Below are positions 8,340-14,306 of a DNA stretch of 19,577 nt, in pieces (the first letter of the stretch is position 1; each line of letters begins with the position of its first letter). The notes under the pieces are model-generated. The model was given only the letters and a program-made list of their open reading frames with translations, ran no database searches and was not told the origin of the DNA. The stretch is taken from the NCBI GenBank assembly GCA_903907475.1, contig CAIVOB010000172.1, positions 1 to 19,577 on the forward strand, read 5' to 3'. This DNA is from Candidatus Omnitrophota bacterium. GTDB lineage: Bacteria; Omnitrophota; Gorgyraeia; Gygaellales; Profunditerraquicolaceae. A program made the position numbers and the translations under genes.

Positions 8340-8383
8340 TGATTTGTTCCTCCAGTGCGGTATCATTGAGAGTGATATAGCAA

Positions 8384-8413
8384 ATTATAGTAAGTGCTAT
8401 CATGCTATGTCAA
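8384..8413 (-). promoter_or_regulatory. Consensus sigma-70 promoter of the merR-secretin operon
   Basis: Read on the minus strand, TTGACA (8408-8413) and TATAAT (8384-8389) are both perfect hexamers separated by 18 bases. The 5' leader to the ATG at 8339 would be about 38 bases. A second TTGACA lies at 8437-8442 without a good -10. The -10 box is enclosed by the inverted repeat ATAGCA/TGCTAT with a 12-base centre, and GGTATA/TATACC occurs just upstream (8415-8432). Confidence 0.8.
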
Positions 8414-8414
8414 A

Positions 8415-8432
8415 TGGTATAATAAACTATAC
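8415..8432. promoter_or_regulatory. Inverted repeat next to the -35 box, candidate operator
   Basis: GGTATA and TATACC form perfect six-base arms around a six-base AT centre, starting two bases upstream of the -35 hexamer. A dimeric regulator such as the MerR-like product of the first gene could bind here. Support is positional only. Confidence 0.35.
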
Positions 8433-8574
8433 CTTTTGTCAAGCACTATTTTACTTTTTTTAGATGATTTTCCGTCGAGAAGCTGAAATTTAAAGTATTT
8501 TGAATCGCTAATTTATAAGGTGAGGTAATTTATCGTAACTTACGTATTCACAACATCTTTTGCTCCTCCTAAAC

Positions 8575-8625
8575 AAATAGGGACAGACACTATTTATTTA
8601 AAATAAATAGTGTCTGTCCCTATTT
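8575..8625. repeat. Solo palindromic repeat, perfect 25-bp arms
   Basis: Bases 8575-8599 and 8601-8625 are exact inverted copies around a single A. The arms contain the complete 22-base terminal repeat of the Y1 transposase element at 13586-14302, so this is that element's two ends joined with no interior. It overlaps two of the three bases of the padR stop codon (8624-8626) and lies between padR and the promoter of the secretin operon. It would form a very stable hairpin in RNA or single-stranded DNA and may serve as the 3' terminator of the accA-padR operon. Confidence 0.92.
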
Positions 8626-9139
8626 AAAGTTTTTGGAGTAAATTAGTGAGGAAGGTGGACTCAGCCTGAAGCAGACAAAGGTTGTGCTCCAGAATTTGCG
8701 AATGCGGAACAGAACCTTTTAGAGCTTTAGAATCTAGTAGTTTAATAATACCTGAAGATATCTTATTTAAGATATTCAAACGCGCCGCAAGCCTCCGGCG
8801 AGCAAGGTCGGCAGGTAAATAACTTAAAAAATAGAGGCTTAAATCTAAAGTAAATTGTGGCCGCTTGAAATTAAGTAAATTTTTACTTAAAAGCAGTTCA
8901 AAACGCTCTTTACCTTTATCGGTTAGGCAATAAACCAAACGTTCCGGCCGACGGCCGGATTTAGCCACCTGCTTGGTTAAATAACCTTTTTTTGCTAAAA
9001 TTTTTAAAGGGTAATAAATCGATTTTAATTCCACGCCCGCAAACAACGAGAGTATTTCGCGGACTTTAACTTTAATCTCATAACCGTGCTTCGGGGCTTG
9101 ACGTAAGAGGCCTAATAACAGGAGCTCCTGTTCAATCAT
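8624..9139 (-). CDS. PadR-family transcriptional regulator
   Basis: The 171-residue protein starts with the PadR winged-helix domain (about 3-85): ELLLLGLLRQAPKHGYEI, then SIYYPLKILAKKGYLTKQ and the wing region RRPERLVYCLTDKGKERF. The C-terminal half (about 90-171) is helical, as in the Vir_AT4 dimerisation region of longer PadR proteins. The ATG overlaps the accA stop as ATGA, so it is translated with accA and is the last gene of its operon. PadR proteins are usually repressors that respond to small molecules or envelope stress; a link to lipid or envelope genes is suggested only by the neighbours. The stop codon TAA shares two bases with the adjacent palindrome, so the C-terminal end may have been trimmed or altered when that element arrived. 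Confidence 0.9.
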   Translation of the reverse strand: MIEQELLLLGLLRQAPKHGYEIKVKVREILSLFAGVELKSIYYPLKILAKKGYLTKQVAKSGRRPERLVYCLTDKGKERFELLLSKNLLNFKRPQFTLDLSLYFLSYLPADLARRRLAARLNILNKISSGIIKLLDSKALKGSVPHSQILEHNLCLLQAESTFLTNLLQKL

Positions 9140-10083
9140 GCGGTAACACCCATCGCTCTAAACTTAGCATACCTTAACTTTAGTAATTTATTTTTATCAA
9201 TTGCTTCCAGCTCCTTAAAATTCTTCAAAATTGATTCCTTAATACTTTGCGCGATTTTTTGCGCGTCACGATGCGCCCCACCTAACGGCTCCGGAATGAC
9301 TTCGTCAATAATTCCCATTTTCAAAAGATTCTGGCCGGTAAGTTTTAAAACTTCCGCCGCTAAAGAAGCTTTCGCCCCGTCTTTCCAAAGAATTGCCGCG
9401 CACCCCTCCGGAGAAATCACCGAATAATAAGCGTTCTCTAAAACCGCGACCCGATCAGCGACTCCCACTCCTAATGCCCCACCGGAACCACCTTCACCGA
9501 TCACAATCGCCATAATCGGAGTGGCAAAGTGAATCATCTCCCGCAAATTTAAAGCGATCGCATGCGACTGGCCGCGCTCTTCAGCGCCAATTCCCGGATA
9601 AGCTCCCGGAGTATCGATAAAAACGATAACCGGCAATCCAAAGGCTTCCGCCATCTGCATCGCCCTTAAAGCTTTGCGGTATCCTTCCGGATGCGCGCAG
9701 CCAAAGTTCCGCTTTAAATTTTCTTTAGTGTCCCGGCCCTTTTGATGGCCGATCACCATCACTTTCTTTTTATCAATCTTGGCCAACCCGCAAATCATCG
9801 CTTTATCATCACCAAAAAGCCGGTCACCATGTAACTCCACAAAATCCGTCATAATCATTTTAATATAATCTAAAGTATACGGCCTTTGCGGATGGCGCGC
9901 CAACTGCACTTTTTGCCAGGCAGAAAGATTACTATAGGTGTCTTTTCTTAAATGCTCTAACTTATCTTCTAATTTCTTGACCTCAGAAGATAAATCAATC
10001 TTCTTTTCAGCAATAAAAGATTTTAATTCCTGAATTTTTTTCTCTAATTCGATTATCGGTTTCTCAAAATCTAGTCCGGCCAT
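9136..10083 (-). CDS. accA: Acetyl-CoA carboxylase carboxyltransferase subunit alpha
   Basis: AccA and AccD form the carboxyltransferase that moves CO2 from carboxybiotin-BCCP to acetyl-CoA, giving malonyl-CoA for fatty acid synthesis in the cytoplasm. The 315-residue length is normal for AccA. It has the N-terminal LDFEKPIIELEKKIQEL coiled coil (about 4-55) and the crotonase-like core with GRDTKENLKRNFGCAHPEGY (116-135), GAYPGIGAEERGQS (150-163), GEGGSGGALG (186-195) and SVISPEGCAAILWKD (211-225). No accD, accB or accC is nearby, so the enzyme is encoded at scattered loci. The ATG lies five bases after the L,D-transpeptidase stop without a clear ribosome site, and the gene overlaps padR by four bases, placing it in an envelope-related operon. 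Confidence 0.97.
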   Translation of the reverse strand: MAGLDFEKPIIELEKKIQELKSFIAEKKIDLSSEVKKLEDKLEHLRKDTYSNLSAWQKVQLARHPQRPYTLDYIKMIMTDFVELHGDRLFGDDKAMICGLAKIDKKKVMVIGHQKGRDTKENLKRNFGCAHPEGYRKALRAMQMAEAFGLPVIVFIDTPGAYPGIGAEERGQSHAIALNLREMIHFATPIMAIVIGEGGSGGALGVGVADRVAVLENAYYSVISPEGCAAILWKDGAKASLAAEVLKLTGQNLLKMGIIDEVIPEPLGGAHRDAQKIAQSIKESILKNFKELEAIDKNKLLKLRYAKFRAMGVTA

Positions 10084-10088
10084 AAGAA

Positions 10089-10901
10089 TTAATCTACAAT
10101 TGTTACTTCCGTTCCGACGGGAATAATACTATAAAGCTCCTCCACGTCGGCATTATTTAAACGCACGCAACCCTGGGTGACCTGTTTACCGAGTTCTTTA
10201 GGTTCAGTCGTCCCATGAATCCCGTAACCGGCTAAATCAAATCCCATCCAGCGCGTACCCAAAACATTTTGCGGGCTTTCAGCCGGAACCACCGCTCCGG
10301 CTTTAAACCAAGTCGGATTAGGAAGCTTATTGGTTATCTTAAAAGTCCCCACCGGAGTGCAATTATTTTTCCCCGTAGAAACAATATAAGTTTTTACAAT
10401 GTCTTCATCGCTTTTTAAGAAAAGAACATTCTGCGATTTATCGACCAAAATATTAAAAGGCGCATTCCAAACCTTAATTTTACGCCCCGGCACAATCAAG
10501 GTCGCGCTAATTTTATTGCTTTTTTGAATTAATTCCGTCGTGGTCTTATATTGATGGGCAATTTTATTTAGAGTATCTCCGGGCTTAATCTCATAAATAA
10601 CCGCTTTCGGAGTAATCGCGTCGGAAAATAATAATTTGATATTTAAATCTTCGGCTTTTTTCTGCCAAGCAAGCACTTCGGAAGATTCCGGATAATCGTT
10701 GACCAATTTTTGAAATATTAATTTAGCATCATAGAGGTTACCCTTATCTTCTAGCTGCCGCGCCTGGTTAATTAAAACCCGCGCCGTGGCGCGATTAGGC
10801 GAAGTTGTAACACTGCCGGATTTTTTAACTCCTAAAAATATCAATATCCCTAAAATTAAAACTGCCCCTAAAATTAACGCGATAAATTTTTTATTCACCA
10901 T
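10089..10901 (-). CDS. LysM-containing L,D-transpeptidase (YkuD family)
   Basis: The 270-residue protein has an N-terminal membrane anchor (about 6-25), a helical TPR-like stretch (40-90, NQARQLEDKGNLYDAKLIFQ in character), a LysM peptidoglycan-binding domain (about 101-146, YEIKPGDTLNKIAHQYK) and a C-terminal YkuD catalytic domain (about 148-270). The active-site pattern is present: H229 in GIHGT and nucleophile C245 in TQGCVRL with R247. The more common Ser before GC is Gln here with Thr ahead of it, which seems tolerable. Such enzymes form 3-3 cross-links in peptidoglycan or attach proteins to it. The start ATG 10901 is preceded by a purine-rich AGGGGG. It sits between a DUF212 membrane protein and accA, suggesting co-expression of cell-wall and lipid functions. 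Confidence 0.94.
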   Translation of the reverse strand: MVNKKFIALILGAVLILGILIFLGVKKSGSVTTSPNRATARVLINQARQLEDKGNLYDAKLIFQKLVNDYPESSEVLAWQKKAEDLNIKLLFSDAITPKAVIYEIKPGDTLNKIAHQYKTTTELIQKSNKISATLIVPGRKIKVWNAPFNILVDKSQNVLFLKSDEDIVKTYIVSTGKNNCTPVGTFKITNKLPNPTWFKAGAVVPAESPQNVLGTRWMGFDLAGYGIHGTTEPKELGKQVTQGCVRLNNADVEELYSIIPVGTEVTIVD

Positions 10902-10919
10902 AGCCCCCTATTAAGATAC

Positions 10920-11372
10920 TTACTTTTTCCAAAATGCTAAAGCAATCATAATTCCCAAAAATAAACCCATAATCACCTCTACCGGAGTATGGCCGATTAA
11001 CTCACGTAAACGGGTTTCCTGAATCTTACCCCGCCAATAAATATCCTCCATAATCGTATTAAGAATACTGGCTTGTTTACCGGTAGAACGCCGCACTCCC
11101 TGAGCGTCGAAACTTACCACAATCGCGAAAGCAAAAGCTAAAGCAAAATAAACACTATCAAACCCGCACTCTAAACCGATGCTCGTCCCTAAAGCCGCCG
11201 CTCCGGAAGCATGCGCCGAAGGCATCCCGCCGCTGCCAATAAATAAACGAAAATCAAATTTTTTCTTCCGAAAAACACCAATAATTACTTTCAGCGTCTG
11301 GGCAATCAGCCAAGCCGAGATAGTAATCATTAAAATTTTATTACGATATATTTCTACAAAAAAATCTCTCAT
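10920..11372 (-). CDS. Divergent PAP2 (DUF212/YuiD-like) membrane protein
   Basis: The 150-residue protein matches the DUF212 or acid phosphatase/vanadium-dependent haloperoxidase-related family: SGGMPSAHAS (47-56, with H54), FDAQGVRRSTGKQASILN (about 88-105) and the C-terminal GHTPVEVIMGLFLGI. Hydrophobic segments at about 12-33, 57-88 and 131-148 indicate an integral membrane protein. The family resembles PAP2 lipid phosphatases but keeps only part of their catalytic signature, so a lipid-phosphate phosphatase activity, for example on an undecaprenyl or phosphatidyl carrier, is possible rather than shown. The start codon overlaps the upstream stop as TAATG, typical of translational coupling, and the L,D-transpeptidase follows after eighteen bases. 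Confidence 0.9.
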   Translation of the reverse strand: MRDFFVEIYRNKILMITISAWLIAQTLKVIIGVFRKKKFDFRLFIGSGGMPSAHASGAAALGTSIGLECGFDSVYFALAFAFAIVVSFDAQGVRRSTGKQASILNTIMEDIYWRGKIQETRLRELIGHTPVEVIMGLFLGIMIALAFWKK

Positions 11373-11950
11373 TATTCTTTCGTTTGGGCGGGCACGACTT
11401 CAATCTTGATTTTTTCCCGAGTCATTAGCTGGCCGTCTTTAACTAAAAAACCCCGATTGCCATCAACGGTCGGAATAGGGACCTTGCGATTTTTAACGCG
11501 CAATTCTTTAATTGCTTTTTTAAGCTCCGGAATCGAACTTAATTTTAATTTGAACTCATCATTTTCTAAAGCCATGCGTTTTTGGCTTTCCACCAGAGAC
11601 TGATTTTCTGCCTCAAGAATCGAAAATTTACTTTTCGTTTCTTCTAAATTCTTCTGTAACTTAAGATCATCCTGAAAAAACCGCGACATTCTGTTCTTGC
11701 TCGCCTTAAGGTAACCTTTCATGTAGGTAGTTTTCTTTAACAACTGCGCGTTAGACGCTTTTTCCTGTTTTAGGCCTTGGACCAAAGTCTCTTTTTCCTG
11801 CTCTAAAGTCAAAACCTGGCCTTGCGCTTGAGTTAAGCTTTCTTGAAGCAAAGAGTTTTCCCTCAATTGGCTCCAATACTTAAACATACTAAAAACAGCA
11901 ATACTCAAAAGCAGCACAAAAATTACGTTCCGCACGAGATGTTTTCCCAT
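11372..11950 (-). CDS. Membrane-anchored coiled-coil protein of unknown function
   Basis: This 192-residue protein has one N-terminal membrane helix (about 6-24, LVRNVIFVLLLSIAVFSMF) followed by a long heptad-rich coiled coil (about 28-150, rich in Leu, Glu, Gln and Lys), then a short C-terminal domain with VDGNRGFLVKDGQLMTREKIKIEV. I do not recognise a family. The topology, with a short inside N-terminus and an extended periplasmic coil, resembles structural or scaffold proteins of the envelope. It is the first gene of an operon continuing with the DUF212 protein, L,D-transpeptidase, accA and padR, consistent with an envelope role. No ribosome site precedes ATG 11950, while a perfect TATAAT ends eight bases before it, so the transcript may be leaderless. 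Confidence 0.75.
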   Translation of the reverse strand: MGKHLVRNVIFVLLLSIAVFSMFKYWSQLRENSLLQESLTQAQGQVLTLEQEKETLVQGLKQEKASNAQLLKKTTYMKGYLKASKNRMSRFFQDDLKLQKNLEETKSKFSILEAENQSLVESQKRMALENDEFKLKLSSIPELKKAIKELRVKNRKVPIPTVDGNRGFLVKDGQLMTREKIKIEVVPAQTKE

Positions 11951-11958
11951 AAGTAGTT

Positions 11959-11986
11959 ATTATACAATTTAGCACTTAAAAAGCAA
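11959..11986 (-). promoter_or_regulatory. Candidate promoter of the coiled-coil/accA/padR operon
   Basis: On the minus strand TATAAT (11959-11964) is perfect; TTGCTT (11981-11986) is a weak -35 at 16-base spacing. Transcription would begin at or within a base or two of ATG 11950, implying a leaderless or nearly leaderless mRNA. Confidence 0.5.
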
Positions 11987-12010
11987 GGGATTTTCTCCTT
12001 TTTAAGAGTT

Positions 12011-12057
12011 AGATTCCTACTACCTTTGCGTCTATTGTATTAAATAAGGAGGAATCT
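12011..12057 (+). promoter_or_regulatory. Ribosome site of yifB inside a possible leader stem
   Basis: A strong AAGGAGG lies seven bases before ATG 12059. The downstream half of this region, AGGAATCT (12050-12057), is an exact inverted copy of AGATTCCT (12011-12018). Pairing would occupy part of the ribosome site. The 31-base loop makes this a tentative structure; the ribosome site itself is clear. Confidence 0.4.
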
Positions 12058-12058
12058 T

Positions 12059-13588
12059 ATGATCGCCAAAACCTACAGTTTTACAGTTGTCGGCCTAGAA
12101 AGTTACGCAATAGAAATAGAAGTTGATGTCGCCAATGGACTTCCGGCAATAAACTTAGTCGGCCTGCCAGATACCGCAATTAAGGAAAGCCGCGAAAGAG
12201 TCCGCTCAGCCATCAAAAACTCCGGTTTTCAGTGGCCGGCGCAAAGAATTACGATTAACCTGGCTCCTTCAGACCTACGCAAGGAAGGCGCGGGATTTGA
12301 TTTAGCGATTGCTTTGGGAATTCTCGCCGCCAGCGGTCAAATTGATGACCGGCAATTTAAAAATTATGCTTTCTTGGGCGAACTATCCTTAGATGGAGAG
12401 ATCCGGCCATTATGCGGAGTGTTGGCAATTGCCTTAGCGCTCGCTAACTATCCGATCAAAAATATTATTTTGCCGGTCGAAAACGCTCCGGAAGCGGCGA
12501 TCGTGCCGGAAATTTCAGTTTGGCCATTAAAAAATTTAAACGCCGTGGTCCAATTCCTGAATGACCCGACGATTTATCCACCATTAAAATTAATCCCCGC
12601 CGAAATTCTTACGCACCAGGCGCAATATAGTTTAGATTTTTCTGAAGTCAAAGGGCAATATTTCGCTAAACGCGCTTTGGAAGTTGCCGTTTCCGGTGGG
12701 CATAATATTATTTTAATCGGCGCACCCGGCAGCGGAAAAACCATGCTTGCCAAGCGCATCCCAACAATTATGCCCAGCATCACCTTAAAAGAAGCGCTAG
12801 AAATAACTAAAATTCATTCCGTGGCCGGGACTTTATCCACTAAGGTTGGACTTTTAGGAACACGGCCCTTTCGCTCTCCGCACCACAGTATTTCTGATGT
12901 CGCTCTAATCGGCGGAGGCTCACTTCCCAGGCCCGGGGAAATAACGCTGGCGCATTCCGGAGTTTTATTTCTCGATGAACTTCCGGAATTTAGCCGCAAA
13001 TCTTTGGAAGCTTTACGCCAACCACTGGAAGACCATGAAATCTGCGTCAGCCGCATTAAAAAAACCTTAAAATTCCCTGCGAATTTTATTCTTGTCGCCG
13101 CGCTCAATCCTTGCCCGTGCGGAAATTATTTTAATCCGCAAAAAGTTTGTCATTGCCACACGACCAAAATAAAAAATTATCTTGGTAAAATTTCCGGGCC
13201 GCTTTTAGATCGAATTGATATCCATATCGCCGTGCCTCCGGTAAAATACCAGGAACTTACACAAACCCAAGACGCTGAATCGTCCATCGCGATTAAGCTC
13301 CGGGTGGAGAATGCCCGAAAGATTCAGCAAAAAAGATTTTCTACTTTTGGGATAACTTGTAACGCTCAAATGACGGGAAAATTAATTAAAAAATTTTGCC
13401 TTTTAAATAAAAACGCGGAAGAATTATTACGCCTGGCAATCGCGGAATTAGGATTATCCGCCCGAGGGTATAATAAAGTACTTAAGGTTAGCCGCACCAT
13501 CAGTGATTTAGCACAGAGTAACGCGATTCAAGAGGAGCATGTCAGCGAAGCAATCCAATACCGTGCGCTCGACCGCTCCATTAATTAG
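12059..13588 (+). CDS. YifB/ComM-family Mg-chelatase-like AAA+ ATPase
   Basis: The 509-residue protein has the family's three parts: an N-terminal ChlI/Lon-protease-like fold (about 1-165, with GLPDTAIKESRERVRSA), a Mg-chelatase AAA+ domain (about 190-400) with Walker A GAPGSGKT (221-228), Walker B VLFLDELPEF (302-311) and the NPCPCG plus CHCH cysteine cluster (351-367), and a C-terminal Mg_chelatase_C domain (about 415-505) with GLSARGYNKVLKVSRTI. ComM, the studied member, is a hexameric helicase that promotes branch migration during natural transformation. The start is clear from AAGGAGG seven bases upstream. The last codons, ALDRSIN, end in a TAG that belongs to the left terminal repeat of the adjoining transposase element, so the native C-terminus may have been slightly longer. 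Total length is still close to the roughly 500 residues normal for the family, so the protein is probably functional. Confidence 0.95.
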   Translation: MIAKTYSFTVVGLESYAIEIEVDVANGLPAINLVGLPDTAIKESRERVRSAIKNSGFQWPAQRITINLAPSDLRKEGAGFDLAIALGILAASGQIDDRQFKNYAFLGELSLDGEIRPLCGVLAIALALANYPIKNIILPVENAPEAAIVPEISVWPLKNLNAVVQFLNDPTIYPPLKLIPAEILTHQAQYSLDFSEVKGQYFAKRALEVAVSGGHNIILIGAPGSGKTMLAKRIPTIMPSITLKEALEITKIHSVAGTLSTKVGLLGTRPFRSPHHSISDVALIGGGSLPRPGEITLAHSGVLFLDELPEFSRKSLEALRQPLEDHEICVSRIKKTLKFPANFILVAALNPCPCGNYFNPQKVCHCHTTKIKNYLGKISGPLLDRIDIHIAVPPVKYQELTQTQDAESSIAIKLRVENARKIQQKRFSTFGITCNAQMTGKLIKKFCLLNKNAEELLRLAIAELGLSARGYNKVLKVSRTISDLAQSNAIQEEHVSEAIQYRALDRSIN

Positions 13589-13607
13589 GGACAGACACTA
13601 TTTATTT
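13586..13607 (+). repeat. Left terminal inverted repeat of the Y1 element
   Basis: This 22-base arm matches 14281-14302 exactly in inverted orientation and is contained in the arms of the palindrome at 8575-8625. Its first three bases are the yifB stop codon. Confidence 0.9.
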
Positions 13608-13630
13608 AACAACTGCACAGCCAATAACTT

Positions 13631-14290
13631 ATGCCAAGGATAGCAAGAGTAGTGATCGCAGGTTACCCATACCACATTACACAAAGAGGTAATTATCAAC
13701 AAAAGGCCTTTGTGAACGAAAAAGACTATACTCGCTATCTTATCTGGTTAGAAGAATACCGAATAAAATATCATCTACTAATTATAGCTTATTGCCTTAT
13801 GCCCAACCATGTCCATTTTATTGCTTTGCCTGAAAAAATTAATTCTCTCGCAAAAACTTTCCAAACTTGCCACATGCGATATGCGCAATATTTTAACAAA
13901 AAAAGAAAGATTTCCGGTCATCTTTGGCAAAGTAGATTCTATTCGTGTGCTTTAGATGAAAAACATCTTTATGCCGCTATTCGCTATGTTGAAACTAACC
14001 CAGTAAGAGCAAAATTAGTAAAGTATCCGGAGGACTGGAAATGGTCCAGCGCGAAGTCTCGCATCCACAACCAAGCAGGGATATTAACATTGGAGAATAT
14101 AGATAAAATCTTAAGTATAACCAACTGGAGAGAGTACCTTTACGAAAGTACCGATGAAAATCTCATACAGAAAATACGTAACAATACTCTCACGGGGAAA
14201 CCATTAGGAGATATTGTATTTGTGCAAAAATTTGAAAATTTATTAAAACGGAAGCTTACGTCTATACCAAAAGGTCGGCCAAATAAATAG
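13631..14290 (+). CDS. REP-associated tyrosine transposase (Y1_Tnp family)
   Basis: The 219-residue protein is an intact HUH/Y1 single-strand transposase: N-terminal MPRIARVVIAGYPYHITQRG, the HUH motif MPNHVHFI with H60 and H62, GHLWQSRFYSCALD (96-109), and the catalytic tyrosine region YVETNPVRA with Y119. It ends in the basic KGRPNK typical of these proteins. HUH nucleases of this kind cut and join single-stranded DNA through a 5'-phosphotyrosine bond and recognise hairpin termini. No Shine-Dalgarno sequence is evident before ATG 13631, so expression may be low. The stop codon lies inside the right terminal repeat. Its likely substrates are its own ends and the two solo palindromes in this window. 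It could be a domesticated RAYT or an active element; intact coding and exact ends favour recent activity. Confidence 0.93.
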   Translation: MPRIARVVIAGYPYHITQRGNYQQKAFVNEKDYTRYLIWLEEYRIKYHLLIIAYCLMPNHVHFIALPEKINSLAKTFQTCHMRYAQYFNKKRKISGHLWQSRFYSCALDEKHLYAAIRYVETNPVRAKLVKYPEDWKWSSAKSRIHNQAGILTLENIDKILSITNWREYLYESTDENLIQKIRNNTLTGKPLGDIVFVQKFENLLKRKLTSIPKGRPNK

Positions 14291-14302
14291 TGTCTGTCCC
14301 TA
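14281..14302 (-). repeat. Right terminal inverted repeat of the Y1 element
   Basis: This is the exact inverted copy of 13586-13607. It overlaps the last codons and stop of the transposase and ends four bases before the lipoprotein stop codon at 14307-14309. With its partner it could pair to form a long-range stem between the two convergent genes. Confidence 0.9.
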
Positions 14303-14306
14303 TTTA

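Larger units (their letters stand above)
13586..14302 (+). mobile_element. Y1 (REP-associated) transposase element with perfect 22-bp inverted ends
   Basis: Bases 13586-13607 (beginning TAGGGACAGACAC) are repeated exactly as an inverted copy at 14281-14302. They enclose one transposase gene and little else, giving an element of 717 bases. The left end supplies the TAG stop of yifB and the right end supplies the TAG stop of the transposase. It sits between two convergent genes. Y1 elements move as single strands and make no target duplication, and none is seen. The same ends occur fused at 912-961 and 8575-8625. Confidence 0.85.

Noticed and set aside
8342..8366. Longer start for the MerR-like gene at ATG 8366
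   Set aside because: The extra residues (MIPHWRNKS) have no family match and contain the GGAGG ribosome site that serves ATG 8339.
12574..13107. Open frames on the minus strand inside yifB
   Set aside because: They are antisense to a fully conserved AAA+ gene and show no recognisable motif or ribosome site.
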